A DNA stretch of 54,108 bases from an uncultured Schlesneria sp. (lineage in GTDB: Bacteria > Planctomycetota > Planctomycetia > Planctomycetales > Planctomycetaceae). Below, piece after piece: positions 8,121 to 17,381 of this stretch. The stretch is taken from contig CAILLA010000092.1 in assembly GCA_903834925.1 (NCBI GenBank), positions 1-54,108 of the forward strand, read 5' to 3'. The position numbers were made by a program, and so were the translations under genes. Numbering within the stretch: position 1 is the stretch's first letter; the number at the start of each line of letters is the position of its first letter. The notes beneath the pieces were generated by a model that was not told where the DNA came from, searched no databases, and saw nothing but the letters and a program-made list of their open reading frames with translations.

Positions 8121-9953
8121 ATGAAGCAATCGTTCAAGGTCATCAAATTCGCGCTGTCTGTCTGGAATGATTTTCGTAGTTCCCAACGGATTCTGGTTCC
8201 CGTCAACGTCTTCTACAAATTCGCTGAAACCTGGCTGATTGTTCCCGTGGTGGCCATGGGCCTTGCTGCTGTTTTGACTTTGGCTGGTCACAGTGCCGTG
8301 AGTAATTGGGACGCCTTCACGTTCCTGCTCTCTCCAATGGGGTTCCTTTACCTCGCGGTTGTCAGCACTGTCACCGTTGTCCTGTTGTTATTCGAACTCG
8401 CCAGCATTATGAGTCTCGCAAGTTTGGCCGACACCGTTGCTCGGCCCACGATGAGCGCCTGTTTGGTTGCAGCATTCCCGAGGCCATGGCGAGTTGCTCT
8501 CCTGGGGGCCGTCATACTGATGCTTGTCGTGCTGGCATGCGTCCCCTTTGTGTTATTGGCACTGCTGACTTACAAAAGTTTTCTTTCTCAGCACGACATC
8601 AATTACTATCTAACGGAACGCCCCACGGCATTTTGGTTAGCCGTAAGCAGCGGAATCTTAATCTTTCTGTTCGCATCAATTATTGAAATCATGTTGCTCG
8701 TCCGGCTATCGTTTGCGCTGCCTGTCCTGATTTTTGAGAATCGAAGCGCGTTTGAATCCCTGCGTATAAGTAACGAACGAGTTCACGGTGCAAGTTGGCG
8801 AGTCGGCAGCAGTCTTCTTGGCTGGCTGTTCGCCACAATCCTATTGGGGATTGCCGTTGAGGCGGGCTACCGACACTTTGCGGGTTTCGTTCTCGACTAC
8901 GCGGGAGACCGCCCGTTATTCAAAATCGTGCTTCTGCTTACTGTTCAAGCAGGACTCTTTGCGATTTGTTCGTTCGTTACAGTGACTGGCAATGGCCTGA
9001 TTACCCGGCGGCTTTATCTGATTCGTAATCAAGAGCTAGGACTTAATCGACTCGACAATGAAAGTGGGCTGGGGCGCTCGAAAACGTTCGATTGGAGTCT
9101 GCCGCTTGTAACTGTGCCACTTTTGCTGTTGACCCCCGTTGTTCTTTGGACACGCTTGGCTCAAGTCATGGCTGATCACCCACCTGTCAAAGTGACTGCA
9201 CACCGGGGACATTCCCGCGCTGCCCCAGAGAATACGATGAGCGCCGTCCGCGAGGCGATCAAAAGTAATGCAGACTATGCTGAGGTCGACGTGTTACTGA
9301 CGGCTGATGGAGTGCCGGTATTGCTACATGACAGCGACCTCAAACGAGTGGCGAGAGACGAGCGAAAAATCAGTGACATTTCCTTCGACGAAGTGCAAAA
9401 ACTGGATGTGGGAAGTTGGTTCGGATCAGAATTTGTCGGCGAACGGGTTCCAACGCTGGAAGAGGTGATGAAACTGTCTAAAGGACAGATCAAACTTAAT
9501 ATCGAACTCAAGGTTTACGGACCTGATTCGCTGTTGATTCCGGAGGTTGCCCGCCTGATCCGCGACTTGGAATTTGAGTCTGAATGTATCGTAACAACAT
9601 TCGATTACGACTCTCTTCTCGAAGCGAAACAACTTAATCCGCGACTTAAAACGGGCCTGATTGTCGCCCATGCGTTGGGAGATGTCAGTAAACTCGATGT
9701 CGATTTATTCAGCGTACGAGCGAACTGGCTTTCGGATCATGTCCTTCGGCATGCTCAAAGGCGCGGCAAAGAGGTTCATGTATGGACCGTCAATAACCCC
9801 GCCGAGATGCTGAGTTTTATGAAGCGAGGAGTTGACAACATAATCACAGATGATCCTGACCTTCTGATCTCAGTGCGAAACCGATGGGTTAATCTTTCGG
9901 CGTCGGAACGGATCCTTCTCGCTACTCGATTGCTGCTCGGACTCAATCCCTGA
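8121..9953 (+). CDS. Membrane glycerophosphodiester phosphodiesterase
   Basis: 610 residues in two parts. Residues 1 to about 350 are a multi-helix membrane domain like the GDPD-associated domain of bacterial membrane GDPDs. The C-terminal 250 residues are a GDPD TIM barrel: TAHRG with His361, ENT, a YAEVDV motif with Glu388 and Asp390, and LLHD with His403, which are the metal-binding and acid-base residues of the family; ELK and a WTVN strand follow. The enzyme splits glycerophosphodiesters into glycerol 3-phosphate and an alcohol, probably from phospholipid breakdown at the membrane. The ATG has GAGGT a few bases upstream. The upstream lipoprotein hydrolase on the same strand could feed it if it deacylates lipids; that link is inference. 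Confidence 0.9.
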   Translation: MKQSFKVIKFALSVWNDFRSSQRILVPVNVFYKFAETWLIVPVVAMGLAAVLTLAGHSAVSNWDAFTFLLSPMGFLYLAVVSTVTVVLLLFELASIMSLASLADTVARPTMSACLVAAFPRPWRVALLGAVILMLVVLACVPFVLLALLTYKSFLSQHDINYYLTERPTAFWLAVSSGILIFLFASIIEIMLLVRLSFALPVLIFENRSAFESLRISNERVHGASWRVGSSLLGWLFATILLGIAVEAGYRHFAGFVLDYAGDRPLFKIVLLLTVQAGLFAICSFVTVTGNGLITRRLYLIRNQELGLNRLDNESGLGRSKTFDWSLPLVTVPLLLLTPVVLWTRLAQVMADHPPVKVTAHRGHSRAAPENTMSAVREAIKSNADYAEVDVLLTADGVPVLLHDSDLKRVARDERKISDISFDEVQKLDVGSWFGSEFVGERVPTLEEVMKLSKGQIKLNIELKVYGPDSLLIPEVARLIRDLEFESECIVTTFDYDSLLEAKQLNPRLKTGLIVAHALGDVSKLDVDLFSVRANWLSDHVLRHAQRRGKEVHVWTVNNPAEMLSFMKRGVDNIITDDPDLLISVRNRWVNLSASERILLATRLLLGLNP

Positions 9954-9983
9954 AAAAAAGAAACATCTTAACTCGGTAGCCAT

Positions 9984-10050
9984 TTGTTGTAGTGTGGGCT
10001 TTAGCCCGCACAAGTTGTCGCGGCGCACGGGCGGAAGCCCATGCTACAAC
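9984..10050. repeat. Imperfect inverted-repeat element (MITE/REP-like)
   Basis: 67 bp with near-identical inverted ends: ttgtagtgtgggctt on the left and aagcccatgctacaa on the right (13 of 15 positions pair). An inner hairpin ggctttagccc lies in the left half. It fills the gap between the convergent phosphodiesterase and YHYH genes, where it may act as a bidirectional transcription stop. Confidence 0.8.
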
Positions 10051-10056
10051 GTTCAG

Positions 10057-10962
10057 TTATTCTTTCCCCAGGTATTTCCGCAGTTCCGAAGGAACAGGGG
10101 GTGAGACGCCCGGCGGCGGTCCATGCTGGAAACTTGGGTCTGGAGTGCCGTGGAACAGTCGTGGCACAAATGGAAACCCATCTGTCAGGACGTAGTAATA
10201 CGTCCCCTCAGGGAATTCTGGCGTTGGACCAGTTCGACCATTGCACTCGTCCAAGTCGCCGTGTCTCGGATCGAATTCAAAGTCTTCGACGAACATTCCG
10301 TCAAAGCGACCTTTCGGTCCGTCCTTTCGTTTTCCCTGTCGCAGTCGGTAACTCGAACGCAGCCGTCGTGTCGAACTCGTAAGATCAGTCGGGTCTCCTG
10401 GGCATTCGGGGCCGTAAATCGGATAGCCGTCGGCGGCATATCCCAGCAAATGCATCGGGCTATTAGGGGTAGCGACAGCAAGATTCCAGAGTAACCCGGT
10501 TGGCAATCCGTGGTAGTGATAGGCTCCCCACCCCTGAGTATGTGCCCGGTTGCAGTCGATGCCGAGTGCCACGGAGTTTGCTGGATGCAAGACTTCAAAT
10601 TGCCAGCCGCTATTGCCGTCCGCATTCCAAAAGGGGCCAGAAGGATCAAAGGGTACGCCGTTCACCGCGACGCCGAAGAACCACATTAAAAGGGGGACCG
10701 GTTTCTCAGCAACTTGGGGCGTAAGCGGCATTTCCAGCTTGTGTTTCTGTGGTCGCATCGGAACGGGATCATGCCAGTTGGGAAAATCGCCTGTCGGATG
10801 ATCGGGAAGACCATTGGCCATGATCAGTCGTTTATCGTTATCCGTGGCGATAACGATCTCTGATGAGGCACGCTTTCCAGATTCGGCGAGTAACCAAGTG
10901 GTTGCTGCCATTGCAGGGACACCAATGGCCCCGGTCATTAGAATCCGGCGATTGATTTTCAT
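10057..10962 (-). CDS. Exported YHYH-domain protein
   Basis: 301 residues. The N-terminus has a twin-arginine-like start (NRRILMTGA) followed by a hydrophobic stretch, so export, perhaps by Tat, is likely. The diagnostic feature is GAYHYHGLPTG, the core of the YHYH domain (PF14240), followed by LLGYAADGYPIYGP, which is usual in that family. The C-terminal part is rich in Pro, Gly and His. YHYH proteins are secreted and common in planctomycetes and marine bacteria; the His/Tyr cluster suggests metal binding, but no reaction is established. The ATG at 10962 fits the signal sequence. Confidence 0.85.
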   Translation of the reverse strand: MKINRRILMTGAIGVPAMAATTWLLAESGKRASSEIVIATDNDKRLIMANGLPDHPTGDFPNWHDPVPMRPQKHKLEMPLTPQVAEKPVPLLMWFFGVAVNGVPFDPSGPFWNADGNSGWQFEVLHPANSVALGIDCNRAHTQGWGAYHYHGLPTGLLWNLAVATPNSPMHLLGYAADGYPIYGPECPGDPTDLTSSTRRLRSSYRLRQGKRKDGPKGRFDGMFVEDFEFDPRHGDLDECNGRTGPTPEFPEGTYYYVLTDGFPFVPRLFHGTPDPSFQHGPPPGVSPPVPSELRKYLGKE

Positions 10963-11224
10963 GGACCTGTTTCCGACAAGTTTTGAGTTCGCTGCATTCC
11001 CATCATCTTGGAATACACGCCAATGACCTCAATTGTAACTGCTCAAGCATCGCCAATCGATGATTGGGACCGACCTCTCTCAGAATCGATGTTCGCAGAC
11101 CGCCGATCCGTACCCGTTCTTACGCTTTAGTTAGTCAATTGCGATGCCCCGATCGACACCATACAAGTCGTCACAGAAGTGGCCGATGGCCACATGACTG
11201 TTCCTCCAGGAAAGTTCTATATTC

Positions 11225-12409
11225 ATGATTTCGCGCCGACGATTGTTGTTCATCACCGAACGATTCGCACCCGATTTGGGTGGCGTCGCGCGAAGTGCTT
11301 CGCGAACCGTCGCAGCCTTGGCACGGCTGGGAATCGACGTTGAGGTCTTCAGTTGGTCCCGTTCTCTACCCGCCGGAGATCGTGATATTCGCCAATTGCC
11401 GTTGGACACCGGCTCAGGATGCGTCACGCTTCACCGAATGGGACTTTTCGCCAATCTTGATTACTCTCTGCAACATACAATGACATTTCTGGAGTCATTT
11501 CATCGCGTAGCGCCCGTTGATGGAGTCTGGGGGCATTATCTTTCGACCGCAGGTTTTCTGGCAGTACTTTTCGCGAATACGGTCGGGATACCAGCGACCG
11601 TCAGCGCACGTGGAAATGACATTGACCTGTTGACCTTTCCACCGGGAGACTTCGCGAGACTAACATGGACTCTTGAACGGGCTCACTCTATCACAGCCGT
11701 CTCCGCTGATCTCGAACGAAAGATTCGAGTTCTTGCCCCCAGTGTTCAACGGCTGCAAGTCGTTCCAAACAGTGTAGACTTGGATCTCTTCAGATCCGCA
11801 ACGGCTGATGACTCAATAAAGTCCGCACTTGGGATTCTTCCGGGCGAGGCAGTGTTGGGGTTCTCAGGTGAACTCCGGCATAAAAAGGGGATCACTCCGA
11901 TGCTGGCTGCGTTTCGCGAAGTTCGTCGCGTTCGACCCGCTTGCTTATTGGTAATCGGGGAAGTCCGTGTCCGTGATCAGACGTTGCTGACGTCGTTTGC
12001 AGCAGAAGATCCTGATGCACACACTCGATTGATCGTCACCGGTCATCTGGATGATCAACACGAGATTGTACGGCATTTACGGCTTTGTGATTTGTTTCTC
12101 CAACCTTCGTATTGGGATGGGCTTCCGAACTCGCTCCTGGAAGCAATGGCGTGTGAACGAGTCGTTCTGGCCAGCGACGCCGGAGGTATCCCGGAAGCGA
12201 TCGAGCATGGTCGATCGGGATTCTTGCTGTCACGCATGGAACTTCAGCGGCTTGGGGAAGCAATCTTGGAATTGTTGACGATCTCAGGGCGGCAGCGCGA
12301 TCAAATTGGGGCGGCAGCTCGCCGCCGTGTCGAAGACAATTTCTCGGCGGCTTGCGAAGCAAAAGCCTTGAAGGGGGCACTGGATGACTTGTGGTCTTTG
12401 GGTGGTTAA
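11225..12409 (+). CDS. Glycosyltransferase, GT4 family
   Basis: 394 residues of the GT-B fold. The N-terminal acceptor domain begins with LLFITERFAPDLGGV, the glycine-rich loop of GT4 enzymes. The C-terminal donor domain has a GFSGEL...KKG strand and the E-x7-E type motif (SLLEAMACER...GIPEAIEHG) that binds the nucleotide-sugar. It retains anomeric configuration by family rule. There are no membrane segments. AGGAAAG lies upstream of the ATG. It faces a second GT4 gene on the opposite strand and their stop codons overlap by 4 bp; with the GT-B gene at 15113 this makes a small glycan-synthesis neighbourhood, possibly for envelope polysaccharide. Confidence 0.9.
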   Translation: MISRRRLLFITERFAPDLGGVARSASRTVAALARLGIDVEVFSWSRSLPAGDRDIRQLPLDTGSGCVTLHRMGLFANLDYSLQHTMTFLESFHRVAPVDGVWGHYLSTAGFLAVLFANTVGIPATVSARGNDIDLLTFPPGDFARLTWTLERAHSITAVSADLERKIRVLAPSVQRLQVVPNSVDLDLFRSATADDSIKSALGILPGEAVLGFSGELRHKKGITPMLAAFREVRRVRPACLLVIGEVRVRDQTLLTSFAAEDPDAHTRLIVTGHLDDQHEIVRHLRLCDLFLQPSYWDGLPNSLLEAMACERVVLASDAGGIPEAIEHGRSGFLLSRMELQRLGEAILELLTISGRQRDQIGAAARRRVEDNFSAACEAKALKGALDDLWSLGG

Positions 12410-13584
12410 AGCAACTTCTCATAAGCATCTAACAAGCGTTGATTAGCGATCTTCCACGTAAATCGTTCTTCGATTCGTTGCCGGGCATTAACCGAAAGAG
12501 ATTGCGATAAACCTGATTCTTGAGTCAGCCTTATCAGCGCGTCTTTGATTGCTTTCGCCGAACCCGGCCTGACGAGAATAGCATTGATGTTGTTTTCTGC
12601 GATTTCCGTTGTCACAGGCAGATCACTGGCGATAACAGCGGCCCCACTGGCCATCCCCTCAAGTAACTTCAGTGGGCAGCATCCTTGAATCAGATTTCGA
12701 TCATTCGGCATCAGAGGTACTAAAATCACGTCGGCTGCATGATGCAACTTTGCGAGTTCCGATTGAGTTACTGACTCCAGAATCTGGATGTATTGTTCAA
12801 CATTCCATTGTGAAGCGATTTCACGAAGCGAAAGAATCTGGTCCGCTCGACCCGCTCCGACAATTGTTAATCGAGCTGGACCTTCCCTTAGATAGAGTGC
12901 CAAGGCTTCGATCGCAATGTGAACCCCTTGCCAGCGACTCAGCGTCCCGGAATACAAAAGCGAGATCTCTCGGTCATCCAACGATTGGGGTCGCCGGTAA
13001 GTAAATATTTCCGTATCGACACCGTTGGGGATGACCACCAATCGCCTGGCATCGACGCCTCGCTTAAGTAGGTGCCTGGCATTGACTTCGCTGACAGTAA
13101 TAATCAGGTCCGCTACCTCAAGGCAAATTCGTTCCTGAGTAACCAACTTTCGCATCAATTCGCGGTCATCTGCAACCTGAGGATAATGATACTTCAATTC
13201 GATCGAAGGAAGTCCGTTCACTTCAAAGACCAGTTTGTCACACCATCGGTGTTTATCACGAGCAATCGGGTAACCTTCGTAGATCGATCGCACATGTGCG
13301 ACGTTCGGTTTCCGATTTCTCCACCACGATCGAAGTTGGGTTCGGAAATTCAAGACTCGCTCGATCAACGTTGGCCCGAGCGCCGGCAATTCCGTGTGTC
13401 GAATGCCTGGTATCATGTGCGAGAGTGCGCCGATATTCGATGTTCGCGAACCGGAAACGGTGACGAGATCGACCGTCGTAAACTCGGTTGCCAGCCCCGC
13501 AACAAACGCCGAGATATGTGTAGCAGCCCCCTTCGGTGCGGGACACCGATCAAACGCCACATAAACAAGAGAGCTGTTCGACAT
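12406..13584 (-). CDS. Glycosyltransferase, GT4 family
   Basis: 392 residues, GT-B fold. The N-terminal domain starts VYVAFDRCPAPKGAATH, with the Gly-rich acceptor loop; VIPNGVDTEIF marks the start of the donor domain; LYSGTLSRWQGV and LKLLEGMASGAAVIASD complete the GT4 signature. Its sequence differs clearly from the facing GT4 at 11225, so the two are not recent duplicates. The start could be GTG at 13587 or the adjacent ATG at 13584; ATG is preferred. Ribosome-site evidence is weak. The 4-bp overlap of stop codons leaves no room for a terminator between the convergent genes. Confidence 0.9.
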   Translation of the reverse strand: MSNSSLVYVAFDRCPAPKGAATHISAFVAGLATEFTTVDLVTVSGSRTSNIGALSHMIPGIRHTELPALGPTLIERVLNFRTQLRSWWRNRKPNVAHVRSIYEGYPIARDKHRWCDKLVFEVNGLPSIELKYHYPQVADDRELMRKLVTQERICLEVADLIITVSEVNARHLLKRGVDARRLVVIPNGVDTEIFTYRRPQSLDDREISLLYSGTLSRWQGVHIAIEALALYLREGPARLTIVGAGRADQILSLREIASQWNVEQYIQILESVTQSELAKLHHAADVILVPLMPNDRNLIQGCCPLKLLEGMASGAAVIASDLPVTTEIAENNINAILVRPGSAKAIKDALIRLTQESGLSQSLSVNARQRIEERFTWKIANQRLLDAYEKLL

Positions 13585-13786
13585 CACTTGAAATTAAGTT
13601 GTCTCGCGGCAATTGAAAAGTCTGAACTTGTCCTGGGTCAGACATATGACTTGCCTTCCCGACCTTGATGGTTGTCATGCTTCGCATCAGCGCTGGAACA
13701 AAGTATTCTTTCGGTTGGAGTTCACGACGAAGTTCTGTGGAAAATGATCACACTCGAATTGACTACATTTGGGGGAAGTACGATTC

Positions 13787-14635
13787 ATGTCGTTTGATTT
13801 AAGCCAATTCAAACGAGACCTGGTCTACGCTGATCAAGCCTCGGTCGCAGAAATTCGATCTTCCATTAACGACATTCGTGAGTTTGATCGCGAGACAGAA
13901 TCGTTTCTGAAATTCCTGAAGACGGTCATGAGCGTTGCCGGTCTTTGTACCGTATTTTCGTTATGTGCTTTTTTTCCTTTGGCGGTTCTTCCGGGAAGTG
14001 TTTTGGTCGTTTGTGCGGTGATTTACTTTCAAAAGAAGAAATTGGATTTGCCGAACCGTCGATACGAATTCACGACAGAAGTGGTCAATGCCCTGAATCG
14101 TGACATGCCGAAAGATGGTCAGATCAAATTCAAAATGGACCTGACTCCCTCAAACGGCACGCACAAGAAAACCGTCAGCGAAAAGGTCCGGGGTTGGGAT
14201 GTGACGTACTTCGAAGATCCCTGGTTGCGACTTGAAGGACGTTTTGCCGATGGGACTGCATATGACATTTCGATGATCGACCGCTTTCAATCCCGGACGA
14301 AGTGGGCACGGTCTTCAAGCGGTAAAAGCAAACGGAAGTCGAAAACCAAATCGGCGACCGTGGCATCAGTCAAAATTTTTCCCAAGCAAAAAAAATACAC
14401 CAACCTGGGATTGGTGATGGGTCAAACAAATCAGTTTCTCAAACTGCCAACGTGGGTCAAAATTAAAAAGGTCAACGCAGAACCGGATGTACTGGCCGTT
14501 ACCACGATCACTTCGGAAAACTGGTCGGTGCGAAGAACTGATCCCAATACAAAGTTTGACGGTCCTGAGATCGTGTATACATCGCTGCTCAGCCTCTATC
14601 AGGTATTAAATGCATCCAAAAGTGAGAACCTCTAA
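13787..14635 (+). CDS. Membrane protein of unknown function
   Basis: 282 residues. A charged N-terminal helix (about 1-45) is followed by two closely spaced hydrophobic segments and a cytoplasmic domain of about 200 residues rich in Lys, including a Lys/Ser-rich stretch near residues 180-195 (SSGKSKRKSKTKSAT) that may be disordered or bind nucleic acid or acidic lipid. I recognise no family. The ATG at 13787 follows GGGGGAAG at a proper distance; a TTG 18 bp upstream is less likely. The stop codon overlaps the next ATG by one base (TAATG), so it is translationally coupled to the B-box protein gene. Confidence 0.75.
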   Translation: MSFDLSQFKRDLVYADQASVAEIRSSINDIREFDRETESFLKFLKTVMSVAGLCTVFSLCAFFPLAVLPGSVLVVCAVIYFQKKKLDLPNRRYEFTTEVVNALNRDMPKDGQIKFKMDLTPSNGTHKKTVSEKVRGWDVTYFEDPWLRLEGRFADGTAYDISMIDRFQSRTKWARSSSGKSKRKSKTKSATVASVKIFPKQKKYTNLGLVMGQTNQFLKLPTWVKIKKVNAEPDVLAVTTITSENWSVRRTDPNTKFDGPEIVYTSLLSLYQVLNASKSENL

Positions 14636-15138
14636 TGGCAACGACTAAACCCGACGACGGGATGTGTCATGAAACATCGGGATTTCTATTCAGTCATCCG
14701 TGCGACCGTTTTTCGGTTCAGCAATGCAGACAATGTCAGAAGCCGATCTGTGAAGACCATGGGCATGACACCCCTGAGGGTGTCGTCTGTACGACGTGTT
14801 TGAAAAAGCAGAAACAAGCCCAACGACAAACGAGCCGGGATGATCAAACAACGACCCCTTCCGATTACGGACACACGACCTACGGAAATGATCCCTATTT
14901 CTACCGCGACCATTATTACCCTGGTTATGGCCACACCGTTGTTCCTGCGAACGCCGGTTCGACGCCACCGCCAATACCAGTCACACCAACGCCCGATATG
15001 ATTTCCGGTACGGATTTCGACGACGCTGTCGACGATAAACGTCAGTCACATGATCCGGCCGATTTCACAGAAGGTGATGCGGAATCACTACAGCGAGAAG
15101 AGGACGCGGACTTTGAGTCTGACATGGGAGCCAGTTGA
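14635..15138 (+). CDS. B-box-type zinc-finger protein
   Basis: 167 residues. The N-terminal 60 residues carry a cysteine/histidine pattern typical of a B-box zinc finger: C..H, CDRFSVQQCRQC, CEDHGHD and CTTC, enough ligands for two zinc ions. The rest is low-complexity, with a Tyr/His/Gly-rich stretch, a Pro-rich stretch and an acidic C-terminus, and is probably disordered. Bacterial B-box proteins usually join the finger to membrane or other domains; here the preceding co-translated gene supplies a membrane protein, so the pair may form one complex (inference). Its 3' end overlaps the next gene in another frame. Confidence 0.8.
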   Translation: MATTKPDDGMCHETSGFLFSHPCDRFSVQQCRQCQKPICEDHGHDTPEGVVCTTCLKKQKQAQRQTSRDDQTTTPSDYGHTTYGNDPYFYRDHYYPGYGHTVVPANAGSTPPPIPVTPTPDMISGTDFDDAVDDKRQSHDPADFTEGDAESLQREEDADFESDMGAS

Positions 15139-16204
15139 GCAGGCAGGCGACAGGCGCGATGAGCCACTGTGGATCATCTACGCGCTCGGTGGCGGGACTG
15201 GGCATTGGACTCGAGCGGTCTCGTTAGCCAGGCAAGCGGCACGACACGGAATCGCAACTCGCATCCTTACAAACTCACCCAGCCAATTCCTCTGCACGCT
15301 GGAATCCAAAACGAATCGAAAACTTGTCACGAATTTCATTCGGCTCGACCCGCGAATTGAAATCGTCCCGATTCCGGCGACATTTGCAAAAGACCAGATC
15401 TCAACCGTTTGTCAGCGAGAATTGTCCGCCGCCCGTTCGCAGGATGTCGTGATCGTTGATTCGTTTCCATGTGGTATCGCCGGTGAACTGAGAGAATCGC
15501 TAAGAGATCTCTCTGCCTATAAAGTCTTCATCCATCGAGACCTTAACCCTGATTATGTCCGCTGGGGCAATCTTGAAGACTACGTCAAGGAGTACGATTT
15601 TGTCATTTCACCTGGAGATGACGGGCCGCTGAACCATTTTGTTCATGTACGAACAAACCCGTGGCTGGTCTGCGATGCCGATGAATTTGTGCCTCGTAAG
15701 CTGGCACGCAATCTGTTTGGCGTCGATGAAAGCAGCGGACTACCGTTGATTGTTGTTTCGGGCTGTGGAACTTCTGACGAGTCTCTACAATTGGCAAAAT
15801 TCGCCTTACGCTTAGACCGGGAATTTGGCACCAATTGCCATATCCGATTGACTTCACTGAACGAACGGGCGGTTCACGAAGCAGGCAAGATCGGGGCGAC
15901 AATTTGGCCACTTTTAGCAGTTCTTGCTGGGGTCGATCTTCTCATTGGTGCGGGTGGTTATCACACAGTCTATGAATCGCGAGTGACTGAGACCCCTCTT
16001 TTCGCCATCGCTCAAAAACGCCTGTATGACCGACAGGCACGTCGACTTCTTACCACGGAACGGGCCTCAGATTTTAATGAGCTGAAAGAATGTGTTGGCA
16101 AATTCCTGACGAACGTTAACGTTTCCAAAACCGAGTTCCTTCAGACTTTCTCAAATGGCGCCGCAGAAGCTTTTGAAGTTATCGCGGCGTGCCATCGTCT
16201 TTGA
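15113..16204 (+). CDS. Predicted GT-B glycosyltransferase (MurG/COG4671-like)
   Basis: About 363 residues. The N-terminus IYALGGGTGHWTRA is the glycine-rich acceptor loop of GT28/MurG-like enzymes, and the C-terminal GAGGYHTVYE matches the donor-binding region where MurG has GA(S)GA-type loops. It therefore probably transfers a sugar from a UDP donor; the acceptor is unknown. The start is uncertain: the frame is open from 15050 with an ATG at 15077, but TTG at 15113 gives a sensible protein start and a short (26 bp) overlap with the zinc-finger gene. Tight overlap suggests a three-gene operon 13787-16204. Confidence 0.75.
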   Translation: MSLTWEPVEQAGDRRDEPLWIIYALGGGTGHWTRAVSLARQAARHGIATRILTNSPSQFLCTLESKTNRKLVTNFIRLDPRIEIVPIPATFAKDQISTVCQRELSAARSQDVVIVDSFPCGIAGELRESLRDLSAYKVFIHRDLNPDYVRWGNLEDYVKEYDFVISPGDDGPLNHFVHVRTNPWLVCDADEFVPRKLARNLFGVDESSGLPLIVVSGCGTSDESLQLAKFALRLDREFGTNCHIRLTSLNERAVHEAGKIGATIWPLLAVLAGVDLLIGAGGYHTVYESRVTETPLFAIAQKRLYDRQARRLLTTERASDFNELKECVGKFLTNVNVSKTEFLQTFSNGAAEAFEVIAACHRL

Positions 16205-16247
16205 CGCACCTGTTGGCCGAACGTCTTTGGACGTACCCAGCCGTAAT

Positions 16248-16280
16248 CGTAGGGTGGAACAAGTCTTCGAAGTTCCTCCA
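16248..16280. repeat. REP-like palindrome, copy 2
   Basis: Same unit as 2544-2575, with paired changes: the left arm reads GGTGGAAC and the right arm GTTCCTCC. The G-to-A and C-to-T changes compensate and keep base pairs; one pair is lost. It lies between the convergent genes ending at 16204 and 16348. Confidence 0.8.
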
Positions 16281-16347
16281 CAACAATCTAAGAAACATGG
16301 CTAACTTCAGTACAATTTGCCAAATTCCATCAAACGGAATTCCTCAT

Positions 16348-17178
16348 TTAATCCACGGGCATTGGTGCCGGAGGTGGCGTTTCCGAAGCCGGATCTGGAA
16401 CAGGTGGAGTCGGTGATGGTGGAGGTGCTGACGCAGCCTCGGGATGTTCCTTGGTCGTGTACAGATTCATGACGCTGCCATATTGCGAGAACTTATAACG
16501 GCCAGCTGACAAATTGTACTTCACAACTTGACCTTTGATGTTTGTTTCGATCGTCCAGACTCGATCATTGGCAAACTTCTGAAGCGTGCCTGGCTTCATC
16601 GTGTATGAAGCACCATTCAGCGTGTATTGGGCGTCCTGAGTATTGGTCGGAGGGCTGAAAATCACTATCTCACCATTGTCGTAGGTCACTGGTGAAGGCG
16701 ATGGATTTATCTTGAGAGTCGTAACAACCTGGGTGTTTCTGAGGTCGATTGGATTCGAGTCCACCTGCTGGCGATTGAGTGAGGGGACATAGATCGGTTG
16801 ATTATTGATTACGGGAGCATAGATCGACGGGGCGTAAAGCCGCGTTGAATAAATCGGCGGTTTGAAATAGGAATAATTGGGTTGATTGTATGTCGAGTAA
16901 ATTGGCTGGGCGTAGTAAAAAGGACTTCCAAGGCCGTAGTTGCCATACGGGTACCCAAAGCCACCTCCAAATCCGCTGGAATATCCAATTCCATATCCGT
17001 AATTACCAAACCCACCTACGGGGTTGCCGCCGAAGGCTCCGTTGATGGGGGAGAACCCATTGCCCGGGATATAGCCGCCGTTCCAACCCCCAAACTGACC
17101 GTACACAACATTGCCAGCGAGTCCGCTCACCATGAAAACAACTGCTACAAGCCATTTCCGCGACACGTTTTGAAACAT
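16348..17178 (-). CDS. Secreted Gly/Tyr/Pro-rich low-complexity protein
   Basis: 276 residues with a signal peptide (GLAGNVVYGQ cleavage region). Residues of about 30-130 are dominated by Gly, Tyr, Asn, Phe and Pro in irregular GGFG/YGY/IYS repeats, then a folded-looking domain of about 90 residues (VTTLKINPSP to MNLYTTKEHP), then a Pro/Ser/Ala-rich tail. Such proteins occur widely in planctomycetes without known function; a surface or matrix role is a guess. Two ATGs lie next to each other at 17181 and 17178; AAGAGG upstream is better spaced for 17178. It diverges from nothing close and is followed by the RNB gene upstream on the same strand. Confidence 0.75.
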   Translation of the reverse strand: MFQNVSRKWLVAVVFMVSGLAGNVVYGQFGGWNGGYIPGNGFSPINGAFGGNPVGGFGNYGYGIGYSSGFGGGFGYPYGNYGLGSPFYYAQPIYSTYNQPNYSYFKPPIYSTRLYAPSIYAPVINNQPIYVPSLNRQQVDSNPIDLRNTQVVTTLKINPSPSPVTYDNGEIVIFSPPTNTQDAQYTLNGASYTMKPGTLQKFANDRVWTIETNIKGQVVKYNLSAGRYKFSQYGSVMNLYTTKEHPEAASAPPPSPTPPVPDPASETPPPAPMPVD

Positions 17179-17381
17179 CATTCAACCTCTTGGACGAACG
17201 GCATCGCCAATATTTCCGCCACAATCCAAATCCTAGACGTTGGTTCGTCATTCGAAATGAACTGTCACAACCGTCAGGAACGCACGATGACCCATCTGAT
17301 TTTCCGATACTCACTCTAAGGCTGCCGCTCAGGCGACTGCAAGGTCGGAGTTTGATTTTCGACGAGAATTCCGTCGTAACG

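Noticed and set aside
8121-9953. Two separate genes (membrane protein and phosphodiesterase)
   Set aside because: The frame is continuous and the fusion is a known GDPD architecture.
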